Shown here one piece after another: positions 17,847 to 29,202 of a stretch of 64,000 nucleotides of DNA. The DNA lies in the NCBI RefSeq assembly GCF_947500995.1, contig NZ_CANMUA010000002.1:62001-126000 (forward strand). The letters run 5' to 3'. Within the stretch, counting starts at the first letter, position 1; every line of letters starts with the position of its first letter. Under the pieces are notes generated by a model. That model saw only the letters and a list, made by a program, of their open reading frames with translations, was not told the origin of the DNA and searched no databases. The position numbers were made by a program, and so were the translations under genes. The stretch is from an uncultured Serinicoccus sp. (GTDB taxonomy: Bacteria > Actinomycetota > Actinomycetes > Actinomycetales > Dermatophilaceae).

Positions 17847-18665
17847 ATGCGGAACCGTGAGGACATCGACGCCTGGCTGACCGACATGGACGGCGTCCTG
17901 GTCCACGAGAACCACGCGCTGCCGGGGGCCCGGGCGCTCATCGACCACTGGGAGGTGACCCACACCCCCTACCTCGTCCTCACCAACAACTCCATCTACA
18001 CCGCGCGCGACCTCTCCGCACGCCTGCGCCACGCCGGGCTGCCGGTCCCCGAGGAGCGCATCTGGACCAGCGCCCTGGCGACCGCCGACTTCGTCGCCAC
18101 GCAGAAGCCCGGGGGGTCGGCCTACGTCGTCGGCCAGGCCGGCATCATCACCGCCCTGCACGAGGTCGGCTTCACCATGACCGAGAAGGACCCCGACTTC
18201 GTCGTCATCGGCGAGACCCGGCAGTACTCCTTCGAGGCCATCACGACGGCGGTGCGCCTCGTCGCCGACGGCGCCCGCTTCATCGTCACCAACCCGGACG
18301 CGACCGGGCCCAGCGCCGACGGCATCCTGCCGGCGACCGGGGCGATCAGCGCGCTGGTGACCAAGGCGACGGGACGCGAGCCGTATGTCGTGGGCAAGCC
18401 CAACCCGATGATGTTCCGGTCCGCGCTGCGCACCATCGGCGCGCACAGCGAGAGCACCGGCATGATCGGTGACCGCATGGACACCGACATCATCGCCGGG
18501 ATGGAGGCGGGCCTGCACACGGTCCTGGTCATGACCGGGATCAGCACCGCCGACACCCTCGCGTCCTACCCGTTCCGGCCGGACGAGGTCCTGGGCGGCG
18601 TCGGCGAGCTGGTGCCGAGCGAGCCGGTCACCTCCGAGATCGAGGCGCCGCGCAGCGACGTGTGA
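17847..18665 (+). CDS. HAD-IIA family hydrolase (NagD-like)
   Basis: 272 residues of the NagD/p-nitrophenylphosphatase branch of the HAD superfamily. Motif I is WLTDMDGVLVHE at residues 11-22 with both Asp. Motif II is in YLVLTNNS, the C2 cap lies between, motif III Lys is in VVGKPNPMMF, and motif IV in MIGDRMDTDIIAGMEAG. The fold is complete and of usual length. It probably dephosphorylates sugar phosphates or nucleotides; the substrate is not predictable. Followed 30 bp later by a GDPD gene, so the two may share a transcript. Confidence 0.9.
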   Translation: MRNREDIDAWLTDMDGVLVHENHALPGARALIDHWEVTHTPYLVLTNNSIYTARDLSARLRHAGLPVPEERIWTSALATADFVATQKPGGSAYVVGQAGIITALHEVGFTMTEKDPDFVVIGETRQYSFEAITTAVRLVADGARFIVTNPDATGPSADGILPATGAISALVTKATGREPYVVGKPNPMMFRSALRTIGAHSESTGMIGDRMDTDIIAGMEAGLHTVLVMTGISTADTLASYPFRPDEVLGGVGELVPSEPVTSEIEAPRSDV

Positions 18666-18695
18666 CCGAGCGCGCCCAGCCGATACCCTCGGAGG

Positions 18696-19481
18696 GTGCG
18701 CACGGCATACCTGGACCACCCCGGCCCCATCGCGATGGCCCATCGCGGGTTCGACGCCGGCGCCACCGGCCTGGAGAACTCGATGGTGGCCTTCCAGGCG
18801 GCCGTGGACCTGGGCTACCGCTACGTCGAGACGGACGTGCACGCCACCCGTGACGGGGTCGTCGTGGCCTTCCACGACGAGACGCTCGACCGCGTCACCG
18901 ACCGGCGCGGCGCCATCCCCGAGCTGTCCTGGCGCGAGGTGTCGCGCGCCCGTATCGCCGGCAGCGAGCCGGTTCCCCGGCTGGAGGACCTGCTCGGGTC
19001 CTTCCCCGACGTGCGGGTCAACATCGACATCAAGACCCCCGGCGCGATCGTGCCGCTCGTGCAGGTCATCGAGCGCACGCAGGCGCACGGGCGGGTGTGC
19101 GTGACGAGCTTCTCCGACCAGCGCCGCGACGCCGCCGTCATGCGCCTGACGCGACCGGTCGCCACCTCCGCCGGGCAGCGCAGCACGGCGTCCTTCCGGG
19201 CCGCCGCCGCGCTGCCGCCGCTCATCCGGGCCACCGTGGCGGCCCGCGCCCTGCGCGCCGTCGACGCCCTGCAGGTGCCGCCGCACCACCACGGCCTGGA
19301 GGTCGTCACCCCGACCACGCTGGACGCGGCCCACGAGATCGGCAAGCTCGTGCACGTGTGGACCATCAACGACGCGGCCGAGATGGACCGGCTGCTCGAC
19401 CTCGGCGTGGACGGCATCATGACCGACCGCGCCGACGTGCTCAAGGACGTGCTGACCCGCCGTGGTCAGTGGGGCTGCTGA
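18696..19481 (+). CDS. Glycerophosphodiester phosphodiesterase
   Basis: 261 residues of the GDPD TIM-barrel family, which releases glycerol-3-phosphate from deacylated phospholipids. AHRGFDAGATGLENSMVAF carries the first catalytic His and the Glu-Asn pair. ETDVHATRDGVVVAFHDETLDR carries the metal-binding Glu-Asp and second His. NIDIK and the C-terminal VHVWTINDAAEMDRLLDLGVDGIMTD are typical. No signal peptide, so cytoplasmic. GTG 18696 directly abuts GGAGG, a short spacing; homologues also start with a few residues before the PGPIAMAHRG stretch, so I keep it. Confidence 0.92.
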   Translation: MRTAYLDHPGPIAMAHRGFDAGATGLENSMVAFQAAVDLGYRYVETDVHATRDGVVVAFHDETLDRVTDRRGAIPELSWREVSRARIAGSEPVPRLEDLLGSFPDVRVNIDIKTPGAIVPLVQVIERTQAHGRVCVTSFSDQRRDAAVMRLTRPVATSAGQRSTASFRAAAALPPLIRATVAARALRAVDALQVPPHHHGLEVVTPTTLDAAHEIGKLVHVWTINDAAEMDRLLDLGVDGIMTDRADVLKDVLTRRGQWGC

Positions 19482-19527
19482 CCTGCCCGACCCCAGGTGG
19501 TCCGTCGGTCGCCTGACCTGCCCGACC
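19478..19527. repeat. 15-bp direct repeat spanning two convergent stops
   Basis: CTGACCTGCCCGACC occurs at 19478-19492, over the GDPD stop codon, and again at 19513-19527, touching the cysJ stop. The 20 bp between them contain GGTGGTCCGTCGGTC. The copies are identical. There is no strong hairpin here, so the role is unclear. Confidence 0.7.
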
Positions 19528-21329
19528 TAGTAGACGTCGCGCTGGTAGCGCCGGGTGTCCCGCAGCCCGCCCAGGTAGTCCTCGGCGGACTCGGCGCCCA
19601 CGCCCCGGTGCTCGGTGACGATGTCGACGAGGGCGGCGTGCACGTCCTTGGCCATCCGGTCGGCGTCCCCGCAGACGTAGAGGTGCGCCCCACGCTCCAG
19701 CCAGTCGTAGACCTCGGCCCCGTGCTGCCGCAGCCGGTCCTGCACGTAGACCTTCTCGGCCTGGTCGCGGCTGAAGGCGACGTCCATCCGGGTGAGCAGC
19801 CCGGACCTCAGGTAGCCCTGCATCTCGACCTGGTAGAGGAAGTCCTGGGTGAAGTGCGGGTTGCCGAAGAACAACCAGTTCTCACCCTCGGCCCCGGCGG
19901 CGTCCCGCTCCTGCAGGAACGCGCGGAACGGGGCGATCCCGGTGCCCGGGCCGACCATGATCGTCGGCACGGCCGGGTCCTGCGGCAGCCGGAAGTGCTC
20001 GCCCGACTCGACGTAGACCTTGACCCGGTCGCCCTCCTCGGAGCGCCGCACGTGGCCCGAGCACCCGCCCAGGTGCGCCCGGCCGAAGCCGTCCCACTCG
20101 AGCACGCCGACGGTGAGGTGCACCTCGTCCTCGACCTCGCGCTGGCTGGAGGCGATGGAGTACAGCCGCGGCTGCATCTTGCGCAGGGCGTCCACGAGCT
20201 GCTGCGCGCCGACCGGTGCCGGGTGCTCGTGCAGGATGTCGTAGATCTGCCGCTCCTCCAGGAAGGAGCGCAGCGCCGCCTTGTCCTGCGCCATCTCGGC
20301 CAGCGTCGCCAGACCCGCCGCCTCGGCATACCTCTGCACGAAGCCGGGGTAGGACTGGGTGAGCTCGAGGTCGTCGAGCAGGGCGTCGCGCAGCGTCCTG
20401 GTGGTCTCGCCGAGGGTGACCTCCTGCGCCCCGTCCAGGTCCAGGACCTGAAGGACCGCGTCGACGGCCTCGGGGTCGTTGCGGAAGAACACCCCGAGGG
20501 AGTCGCCCGGCTGGTAGGTCAGCCCGGACCCCTCCAGGGAGATCTCGACGTGGCGCACGTCCTTGGTGCTCGTCCGTCCGGTGATCTTCTGGACCTCCCC
20601 GATCTCGGCGAGGAAGGGGCTGCGCCGCGAGTATGCCGTCGGTGCCGCCGCCGCGAGACCCGGCATCTGGACCACGGTCCCGCCGGCGGGGGTGACGGCG
20701 GTGAGCTCGGGCTCGAAGACGTCGAGCGTCGACTCGACCCACCCGGCCACCTGGTCCTCGTAGTCGACGTCGAGCAGCAGCCGCTCGGCGACCACGGTCG
20801 CCCCGAGCGCGCGCAGCCGGTCCTCGAAGTCCACAGCCGCCTGGCAGTAGAACTCGTAGCTCGAGTCGCCCAGCCCGAGCACGGTGACCTGGGCGCCGGA
20901 GAGGTCGGGGGCCTTGCGGGAGGTGAGGAAGGTGTGCAGCTTCTCCGCGCTCTCCGGGGGGTCGCCCTCGCCGTGGGTCGAGACGACGACGGTGAGGAAC
21001 TTCTCCGACTTCAGCTGGGTGGGCTTGTAGTCGGCCATGTCGGTCAGCGACACGGTGAGCCCGCGGGCCCGGGCGGCCTGCGCCAGGTCGCCCGCCACGT
21101 GCCGGGCGTTGCCGGTCTGGGAGCCATAGAGGATGGTGAGGGTGGCCGCCTCGGCGGAGGCCGCGGCGGCGGGACCGGTCGGGTCGGCGCCCTCGGCGCT
21201 CCCGGCGAGGTAGCCGCTGACCCACATCCGCTGCAGCGGGGTGAGCGTCGAGGCCAGCTCGGCGAACCGCTGGTGCTGGTCCGGCGTCAAGGGGCTCGCT
21301 CCCTGGAGCAGCTGGGGCGTCGTCGTCAT
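19527..21329 (-). CDS. cysJ: NADPH-sulfite reductase flavoprotein (CysJ)
   Basis: 600 residues, the diflavin reductase that passes NADPH electrons to CysI. A flavodoxin domain (about 65-205; [33 protein letters not shown]) binds FMN. The FAD/NADPH half follows, with [36 protein letters not shown], and the C-terminal [10 protein letters not shown], which matches the aromatic end of enteric CysJ. ATG 21329 overlaps the cysH stop as ATGA. It is the last gene of cysI-cysH-cysJ. Many actinobacteria use a ferredoxin-linked sulfite reductase instead, so the NADPH type is worth noting. Confidence 0.94.
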   Translation of the reverse strand: MTTTPQLLQGASPLTPDQHQRFAELASTLTPLQRMWVSGYLAGSAEGADPTGPAAAASAEAATLTILYGSQTGNARHVAGDLAQAARARGLTVSLTDMADYKPTQLKSEKFLTVVVSTHGEGDPPESAEKLHTFLTSRKAPDLSGAQVTVLGLGDSSYEFYCQAAVDFEDRLRALGATVVAERLLLDVDYEDQVAGWVESTLDVFEPELTAVTPAGGTVVQMPGLAAAAPTAYSRRSPFLAEIGEVQKITGRTSTKDVRHVEISLEGSGLTYQPGDSLGVFFRNDPEAVDAVLQVLDLDGAQEVTLGETTRTLRDALLDDLELTQSYPGFVQRYAEAAGLATLAEMAQDKAALRSFLEERQIYDILHEHPAPVGAQQLVDALRKMQPRLYSIASSQREVEDEVHLTVGVLEWDGFGRAHLGGCSGHVRRSEEGDRVKVYVESGEHFRLPQDPAVPTIMVGPGTGIAPFRAFLQERDAAGAEGENWLFFGNPHFTQDFLYQVEMQGYLRSGLLTRMDVAFSRDQAEKVYVQDRLRQHGAEVYDWLERGAHLYVCGDADRMAKDVHAALVDIVTEHRGVGAESAEDYLGGLRDTRRYQRDVY

Positions 21330-22069
21330 GCGCCCTCCTGCTCCACGTGCAGCCCGCACTCGCGGACCAGGCCGAAGAACCGCGAGCCCTCCGCGTCCAG
21401 CTCGTCCGCGGCCCGGCGCGTGGTGTGGGTGTCGCCGATGCTGAGGTAGCCCTCGTGGAAGAGCGGGTGGTAGGGCAGGTCGTGCTCGGTGAGGTAGCGG
21501 TGCACGTCGCGGTCGGTCCAGTCGACGACCGGGTGGATTTTGACCCGGCCGTTCTGCTGCTCCACCGGCTGACGCCCGGCACGACCGGTGGACTGCTCGC
21601 GGCGCAGCCCGCTGAACCAGGTGCCGATCCCGAGCTCGGTCATGGCCCGCTGCATCGGCTCGACCTTGTTGATCCGGTTGTACTCGGTGATGCCCTCGAC
21701 GCCCTGCTCCCAGAGCCGTCCGAAGCGCGCCTCCTGCCAGGCCGGGGACATCGGCGAGCGGTAGACGTGCAGGTTGAGGCCGAGGCGGTCGGTCAGCTCG
21801 TCGACGAAGCGGTAGGTCTCCGGGAAGAGGTATCCGGTGTCGAAGAGCAGCACCGGCACGTCGGGCACGGCCCGGGTCACCAGGTGCAGCATGACGGCGG
21901 ACTGGACCCCGAAGCTGGAGGTCACGGCATACCCGCCGGGGAGATGCTGCAGGGCCCAGTCGATCCGCTGCCGGGCGCTGCACCCCTCCAGGCCGGCCGC
22001 CGCCGACCCCAGGTCGTGCGGCGAGAACGGCAGGGTGCCGCAGCCGTCGTGGGTGGCGAGAGCGCTCAT
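21326..22069 (-). CDS. cysH: PAPS reductase (CysH), FeS-lacking type
   Basis: 247 residues, thioredoxin-dependent 3'-phosphoadenylylsulfate reductase. [13 protein letters not shown] is the PP-loop, and the catalytic cysteine is in RECGLH at the C-terminus. The paired cysteines that hold the 4Fe-4S cluster of APS reductases are missing: the place reads [11 protein letters not shown], as in enteric CysH, and GLRREQS and [12 protein letters not shown] also match that type. The organism should therefore make PAPS, although no APS kinase gene is in the window. GAGAGGA lies upstream of ATG 22069. Overlaps cysJ by 4 bp. Confidence 0.94.
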   Translation of the reverse strand: MSALATHDGCGTLPFSPHDLGSAAAGLEGCSARQRIDWALQHLPGGYAVTSSFGVQSAVMLHLVTRAVPDVPVLLFDTGYLFPETYRFVDELTDRLGLNLHVYRSPMSPAWQEARFGRLWEQGVEGITEYNRINKVEPMQRAMTELGIGTWFSGLRREQSTGRAGRQPVEQQNGRVKIHPVVDWTDRDVHRYLTEHDLPYHPLFHEGYLSIGDTHTTRRAADELDAEGSRFFGLVRECGLHVEQEGA

Positions 22070-22089
22070 GGATGTGTCCTCTCGGCTGG

Positions 22090-23805
22090 TCAGGCGTGGA
22101 AGTCGGTGCGGGAGACGGTGACCCTGGCCACGACCCCGGTGCGGATGAGGAAGTCGCCGAACCCCTCGCCCTCCTCGCGCCCGGAGACCCAGGCGCCGAT
22201 GAGGTGGTCCAGCTCCTCGAGGATGACCTCGGGGCTGATGTTCTCCCGGTAGAGCTTCGGCACGCGGGTGCCGATGCGGTCCCCGCCGAGGTGCAGGTTG
22301 TACTTGCCCGGGCCCTTGCCCACCAGGCCCACCTCGGCGAGCATGGCGCGCGAGCACCCGTTGGGGCAGCCGGACACCCGGAGCACGATGTGGTCGTCCG
22401 GGATGCCGTGCGTGACGAGGAGCTGCTCGACCTGGGCGACGAAGCCGGGCAGGAAGCGCTCGGACTCGGCCATGGCCAGGGGGCAGGTCGGGAAGGAGAC
22501 GCAGGCCATCGAGTTGCGCAGCTGGGGGGTGACGGTGTCGTCGACGAGGCCGTGCTGGCGGGCGATCCGCTCGATCGTCCGCTTCTGCGCGGTGGGCACC
22601 CCGGCGATGACGAGGTTCTGGTTGGCGGTGAGCCGGAAGTGGCCACGGTGGACCTCGGCGATCTTGCGCAGACCGGTCTTGATCGGCCTGCCCTCCTCGT
22701 CGCGGACGCGTCCGTTGAGGATGAAGACGGTGAGGTGCCAGGTGCCGTCGGTGCCCTTGACCCAGCCGAAGCGGTCGCCCCGGGAGGTGAAGGTGTAGGG
22801 CCGGGAGGGCTCGAAGGTGACCCCGGCCCGGCGCTCGACCTCGGCCTTGAAGACGTCGGTGCCGACCCGGTCCAGGGTGTACTTCGTCTTGGCGTTCTTG
22901 CGGTCGGTCCGGTTGCCCCAGTCGCGCTGCACCGTGACGACGTGCTCGGCCACCGCGAGGGTGTGCTCGAGGGGGATGAAGCCGAGGTCGTCGGCCGTCC
23001 GCGGGTAGGTGGCGGTGTCGCCGTGGGTCATGGCCAGGCCTCCCCCGACCAGCACGTTCCAGCCCACCAGGGCGCCGTCCTCGACGATGCCGACGAAGTT
23101 GAGGTCGTTGGCGTGCAGGTCGACCTCGTTGTCCGGTGGCAGCGACACGGTGGTCTTGAACTTGCGCGGCAGGTAGGTCTCGCCCAGCACCGGCTCCTGC
23201 GTGCTCAGGGCCTTCTCGCCGTCGAGGAAGATCTCGTAGTAGGCCGTGGTCCGCGGCAGCAGGTGCTCGGAGATGCGCCGCGACCAGTCGTGCACCTCGG
23301 CGTGCAGCGCGGACTCCAGCGGGTTGCTGGAGCACAGGACGTTGCGGTTGACGTCACCGGCCGTGGCGATGGAGTCCAGGCCCACGGCGTTGATGGCCCG
23401 GTGGGTGTCCTTGATGTCCGGCTTGAAGACGCCGTGGAACTGGAAGGTCTGGCGGGTCGTCAGCCGCACCGAGCCGTAGAGGGTGTGCTGCTCCGCCCAG
23501 TCCTCCACGGCCAGCCACTGCTCGGGCGTCATGACACCACCGGGGACGCGGGCCCGGAGCATGACGTTGATGAGGGGCTCGAGCTTCTGCGTGGCGCGCT
23601 CGGCGCGGATGTCGCGGTCGTCCTGCTGGTACATCCCGTGGAAGCGGATGAGCTGGAAGTTGTCGGGGCTGAAGCCGCCGGTGATCTGGTCCTGCAGGTC
23701 CTCGGCGATCGTCCCGCGCAGGTAGTTGCTCTCCCGCTTGAGGCGCTCGTTGTCGGACAGCGGACCCTCGACGATCAGCGGGGCGTCCTGCTGGCTCTTC
23801 GGCAT
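22090..23805 (-). CDS. cysI: Sulfite reductase hemoprotein (CysI)
   Basis: 571 residues, the siroheme and 4Fe-4S subunit that reduces sulfite to sulfide. The two cluster-binding pairs are CVSFPTC and CPNGC, the second including the cysteine that bridges to siroheme. The N-terminal ESNYLRGTI and [14 protein letters not shown]-like stretch ([14 protein letters not shown]) match NADPH-type CysI rather than ferredoxin-type Sir. It leads the operon cysI-cysH-cysJ and should pair with CysJ. The leader carries a 13-bp perfect inverted repeat and an AT-rich promoter-like block. Confidence 0.95.
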   Translation of the reverse strand: MPKSQQDAPLIVEGPLSDNERLKRESNYLRGTIAEDLQDQITGGFSPDNFQLIRFHGMYQQDDRDIRAERATQKLEPLINVMLRARVPGGVMTPEQWLAVEDWAEQHTLYGSVRLTTRQTFQFHGVFKPDIKDTHRAINAVGLDSIATAGDVNRNVLCSSNPLESALHAEVHDWSRRISEHLLPRTTAYYEIFLDGEKALSTQEPVLGETYLPRKFKTTVSLPPDNEVDLHANDLNFVGIVEDGALVGWNVLVGGGLAMTHGDTATYPRTADDLGFIPLEHTLAVAEHVVTVQRDWGNRTDRKNAKTKYTLDRVGTDVFKAEVERRAGVTFEPSRPYTFTSRGDRFGWVKGTDGTWHLTVFILNGRVRDEEGRPIKTGLRKIAEVHRGHFRLTANQNLVIAGVPTAQKRTIERIARQHGLVDDTVTPQLRNSMACVSFPTCPLAMAESERFLPGFVAQVEQLLVTHGIPDDHIVLRVSGCPNGCSRAMLAEVGLVGKGPGKYNLHLGGDRIGTRVPKLYRENISPEVILEELDHLIGAWVSGREEGEGFGDFLIRTGVVARVTVSRTDFHA

Positions 23806-23833
23806 CTGGTGGGGCTTCCCGTCCGGTCACAAG

Positions 23834-23869
23834 GTTGAGCAGGCACCCACGGCGGTGTGCCTGCTCAAC
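23834..23869. promoter_or_regulatory. 13-bp perfect inverted repeat in cysI leader
   Basis: GTTGAGCAGGCAC (23834-23846) and GTGCCTGCTCAAC (23857-23869) are exact complements around a 10-base loop, starting 29 bp before the cysI start. As RNA it is a stable hairpin in the 5' leader; as DNA it is a good dimer operator. No U run follows. It is the best candidate for sulfur-dependent control of the operon. Confidence 0.65.
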
Positions 23870-23875
23870 GGTAAG

Positions 23876-23902
23876 CAAGAATTATGCCTAACCTTATTCC
23901 AC
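23876..23902 (-). promoter_or_regulatory. AT-rich promoter-like block of cysI with half DtxR-type motif
   Basis: On the minus strand the block reads AATAAGGTTAGGCATAATTC. CATAAT (23886-23881) is a good -10 hexamer. TAAGGTTAGGC matches the left half of the DtxR/IdeR consensus, but the right half is poor, so iron control is only a possibility. No clear -35 hexamer was found. Confidence 0.4.
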
Positions 23903-24021
23903 GGCATGGATGATGCGTCAAACCGGTGGCCACCACCGGCGCGCCTGCAGAGACCCCGTCCGCCGGCCGCACGGTATGCGGTCACAGCCGGTGCGGCTGC
24001 GGGGATCCTGTGCGCGCGGGG

Positions 24022-26091
<2,070 letters not shown>

Positions 26092-26139
26092 GGGGCCAGT
26101 CTCTCAGGCGGGAGCGGATACGCGCGGCGCGTCCCCGAA

Positions 26140-26187
26140 ACACAAGATGTAGGGGTTACATCCGTGTGGTTCTCATGTATATAGTGG
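26140..26187 (+). promoter_or_regulatory. Pair of NrdR-like boxes with nrd promoter
   Basis: Box 1 at 26140-26155 (ACACAAGATGTAGGGG) matches 12 of 16 positions of the NrdR consensus acaCwAtATaTwGtgt. Box 2 at 26172-26187 (CTCATGTATATAGTGG) matches 10 of 16, mainly its right half. They start 32 bp apart, three helical turns, the usual NrdR spacing. TTACAT (26156-26161) and TATAGT (26180-26185), 18 bp apart, form a promoter overlapped by box 2. Confidence 0.65.
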
Positions 26188-26204
26188 CGCACGCAGCTGG
26201 TTCG

Positions 26205-26435
26205 GCTGCGGTCCGCGGGGCTCCCGTGGGTCGTGGCCGTCGCAAGAGGGAACCCGGTGAGAACCCGGGACTGCCCCGCAGCGGTGAACGGGAACGACCG
26301 TCGCATGATGGCACTGCGCCCCCGGGCGTGGGAAGCCGCGACCAGTAGGTCCGTCCGGAGGGATCCTCCGGACCTCGCCCGTGAGTCCGAAGACCTGCCA
26401 GTGCACGGACGGCCCGACGCCGTCCGTGGCTCGTG
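26205..26435 (+). ncRNA. Cobalamin riboswitch
   Basis: A B12-sensing leader RNA. The conserved core is clear: AAGAGGGAACCCGGTG, GACTGCCCCGCAGCGGTGA, GGGAAGCCGCGACCAGTAGG, CCCGTGAGTCCGAAGACCTG and the B12-box-like CCAGTGCA at the 3' side. Internal hairpins include CACGGACGG/CCGTCCGTG (26404-26412, 26420-26428). It lies between the nrd promoter and nrdA, so cobalamin should switch off this B12-independent reductase, as known for Streptomyces nrdAB. Confidence 0.92.
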
Positions 26436-26563
26436 ACCGCGAGGGACGGTCTGGGGCTGGCAGTGGCGACCCGCGACGACGGTGGGGCACCGCGGCATAC
26501 CCCTCTCCCCTCGTCCGTCCCGGGCGCGTCCGCAGCAGGACCGAGTTCACGAGGGGTGAACCG
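26436..26563 (+). promoter_or_regulatory. Riboswitch expression platform / nrdA leader
   Basis: 128 bases without a gene. CTGGCAG (26457-26463) is the complement of CTGCCAG (26395-26401) inside the aptamer, so the two can compete. CCCCTCG (26507-26513) is the complement of CGAGGGG (26550-26556), the likely ribosome binding site of nrdA. This suggests translational control by hiding that site when B12 is bound. Confidence 0.5.
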
Positions 26564-29165
26564 ATGGCCACCATCACTGTCATCAAGCGCGACGGCACGC
26601 GAGTGCCCTACGACGGGCACGAGATCGCCCGCTCCATCGAGGCGGCGGCCGCCGGTCTGGACGACGCGGTCGTGCGCGCCACCCAGCTGCAGTCCGAGCT
26701 GGAGATCACCCTCTTCGACGGCATCACCAGCGAGGAGCTGGACGAGGCCGTGATCCAGGTGGCCCTGCAGAACGTCAAGGACGACCCCGCCTTCGACACC
26801 ATCGCCTCCCGCCTCCTCGTCAAGACGATGTACAAGGCCGTCTTCGGCGACACCCGCGACCTGCTCGGGGAGGACGACCCCGAGGTCGTCGCCGCCAAGC
26901 ACCGGCAGTACTTCCCCGGCGTGGTCGCCAAGGGCGTCCGCCTGGGTCTGCTCGACCCGCGGCTGACCGAGCTCTTCGACCTGGACGTGCTGGCCGACGC
27001 CCTCGACCCCTCGCGCGACGACCTGCTGCGCTACATCGGCGCCCAGACGCTGCGCACCCGCTACGCGCTCAACGACGCCGACCGGGCCAGGACCGTGATG
27101 GAGACGCCGCAGTTCTTCTGGATGCGCGTGTCGATGGGCCTGGCGCTCAACGAGGCCGACCCCACCACTGCCGCGCTGCAGTTCTACGACGCGATGTCCC
27201 GCCTGGAGTACCTCGCGGCCGGATCCACCCTCGTCAACGCCGGCACCGCCTACAGCCAGCTGTCCAACTGCTTCGTCATGCAGATGGAGGACGACATCGA
27301 GCACATCGCCAAGAGCGTGCGCGACGTCATGTGGCTCACCAAGGGCACCGGCGGCATCGGCCTGTCCGTCTCCAAGCTGCGCTGCGAGGGCAGCCCGATC
27401 CGGTCCAACAACACCACCTCGACCGGACCGATCCCCTTCATGCACACCATCGACTCCACGCTGCGCGCCGTGAGCCGGGGCGGCAAGAAGTTCGGGGCCC
27501 TGTGCTTCTACATGGAGAACTGGCACCTCGACTTCCCGGCCTTCCTGGACCTGCGGCAGAACTCCGGTGACCCCTACCGCCGCACCCGCACCGCCAACAC
27601 CGCCGTGTGGCTGAGCGACGAGTTCATGAAGCGGGTCGCCGCGGACGACGAGTGGTTCCTCTTCGACCCGCTGGAGACCCCCGACCTCACCGAGGCCACC
27701 GGGGCCGACTTCTCCGCGCGGTACGCCGGCTACGTCGCCCGGGCCAAGGCCGGTCAGCTGCGGCACAAGAAGGTGCGCGCCCGGGAGCAGTGGAAGGCCA
27801 TCCTCGTCTCGCTGCAGACCACCAGCCACCCCTGGCTGACCTGGAAGGACTCCATCAACACCCGGGCCCTCAACAACAACACCGGGACCATCCACTCCTC
27901 CAACCTGTGCACCGAGATCACGCTCCCGCAGGACCGCGACAACGTCTCCGTCTGCAACCTGGCCTCGATCAACCTCTCGCGCCACGTCCACGGGCGGCAC
28001 AGCACGGGTGAGGTGACCGTCGACTGGGACCGCCTGGCCCACTCGGCGCGGCTCGCGGTCCGCCAGCTGGACAACCTCATCGACATCACCATCAGCTCGG
28101 TGCCCGAGTCCGAGCGGTCCAACGAGCTCAACCGCGCCCTCGGGCTCGGCGTCATGGGCTTCACCGACGTCGTCGAGCGTCTCGGCCTGTCCTACGAGTC
28201 GGCCGAGGCCTACGACCTCATCGACCGTCTGGTGGAGTTCGTCTCCTGGCACGCCATCGACGCCAGCGCCGACCTGGCCCGAGAGCGTGGGGCCTACCCC
28301 ACCTTCGAGGGGTCCCGGTGGAGCCAGGGGATGGTGCCCGTCGACACCATCGAGCTCATGGAGGCCGACCGCGGCCTGACCGTCGAGGTGGACCGCGGCA
28401 GCGTCATGGACTGGGACGTCCTGCGCGAGAAGGTCAAGGGCGGCATCCGCAACTCGACCCTCATGGCCATCGCACCGACGGCCTCGATCGGCCTGGTCGC
28501 CGGGACCACCCCGGGTCTGGACCCGCAGTTCAGCCAGATCTTCAGCCGCGCCACCAGCGCCGGGAAGTTCCTGGAGGTCAACCGCAACCTCGTCGAGGAC
28601 CTGCGTCAGCACGGCCTGTGGGAGCAGGTGCGCGAGGACCTGCTCCGGCACCAGGGCGACCTGTCCAAGGTCGGGGGGGGTGCCCGCCGAGCTGCAGGAG
28701 ATCTACCGCACCAGCTTCCAGCTCTCGCCGTACGCCTTCCTGCACGTGGCCGCTCGCGCCCAGAAGTGGATCGACCAGGCGATCAGCCGCAACATCTACC
28801 TCGCCAGCCGTGACGTCGGCTCGATGGCCGAGCTCTACTCCGCGGCGTGGCGGATGGGCGTCAAGACCACCTACTACCTGCACATGATGCCCCGGCACAC
28901 CGCGGAGCAGTCGACGGTCAAGGTCAACAAGGCGGCCGAGCCGACCTCGAGCCGCGGGGGTGGACCCCGACGAGGCTTCGGCGGCGCGTCCAGCGCCAGC
29001 ACGCCGCCCCGCCGCGGCTTCGGTGCCGCCCCCGCTGCCCCCGCCGGCCCGACGGTGGTCCAGGCACCGCCCCAGGTCGAGCAGCTGCCCGTCGTCGACG
29101 AGGTCGACGGCCAGCAGTGCCCGATCGACCCCATGGAGCGCCTGCAGTGCGACTCCTGCCAGTGA
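26564..29165 (+). CDS. nrdA: Ribonucleotide reductase alpha subunit, split by a frameshift
   Basis: Class I RNR large subunit. It has an N-terminal ATP-cone (residues 1-95; TVIKRDGTRVPYDGHEIARS), so dATP control is likely. The active-site cysteines are in SQLSNCFVM, SSNLCTEI and SVCNLASINL. The tail ends CDSC, the redox pair that is re-reduced by thioredoxin. After ...DLSKVGG the frame is lost: eight G at 28673-28680 where seven would keep the frame. The remaining 160 residues continue in the +1-shifted frame from about 28681 (VPAELQEIYRTSFQL...). The C-terminal Gly/Arg/Pro-rich linker before CDSC is normal. The extra G is most likely a sequencing error; a real mutation or slippage site cannot be excluded. 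Confidence 0.88.
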
Positions 29166-29202
29166 CCACCTCGCCCCTCGCCCGACCCCAGGAGACCTCT
29201 TC

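Noticed and set aside
28680-29165. A separate gene of 161 residues after nrdA
   Set aside because: Its sequence is the missing C-terminal part of NrdA in a shifted frame, not an independent gene.
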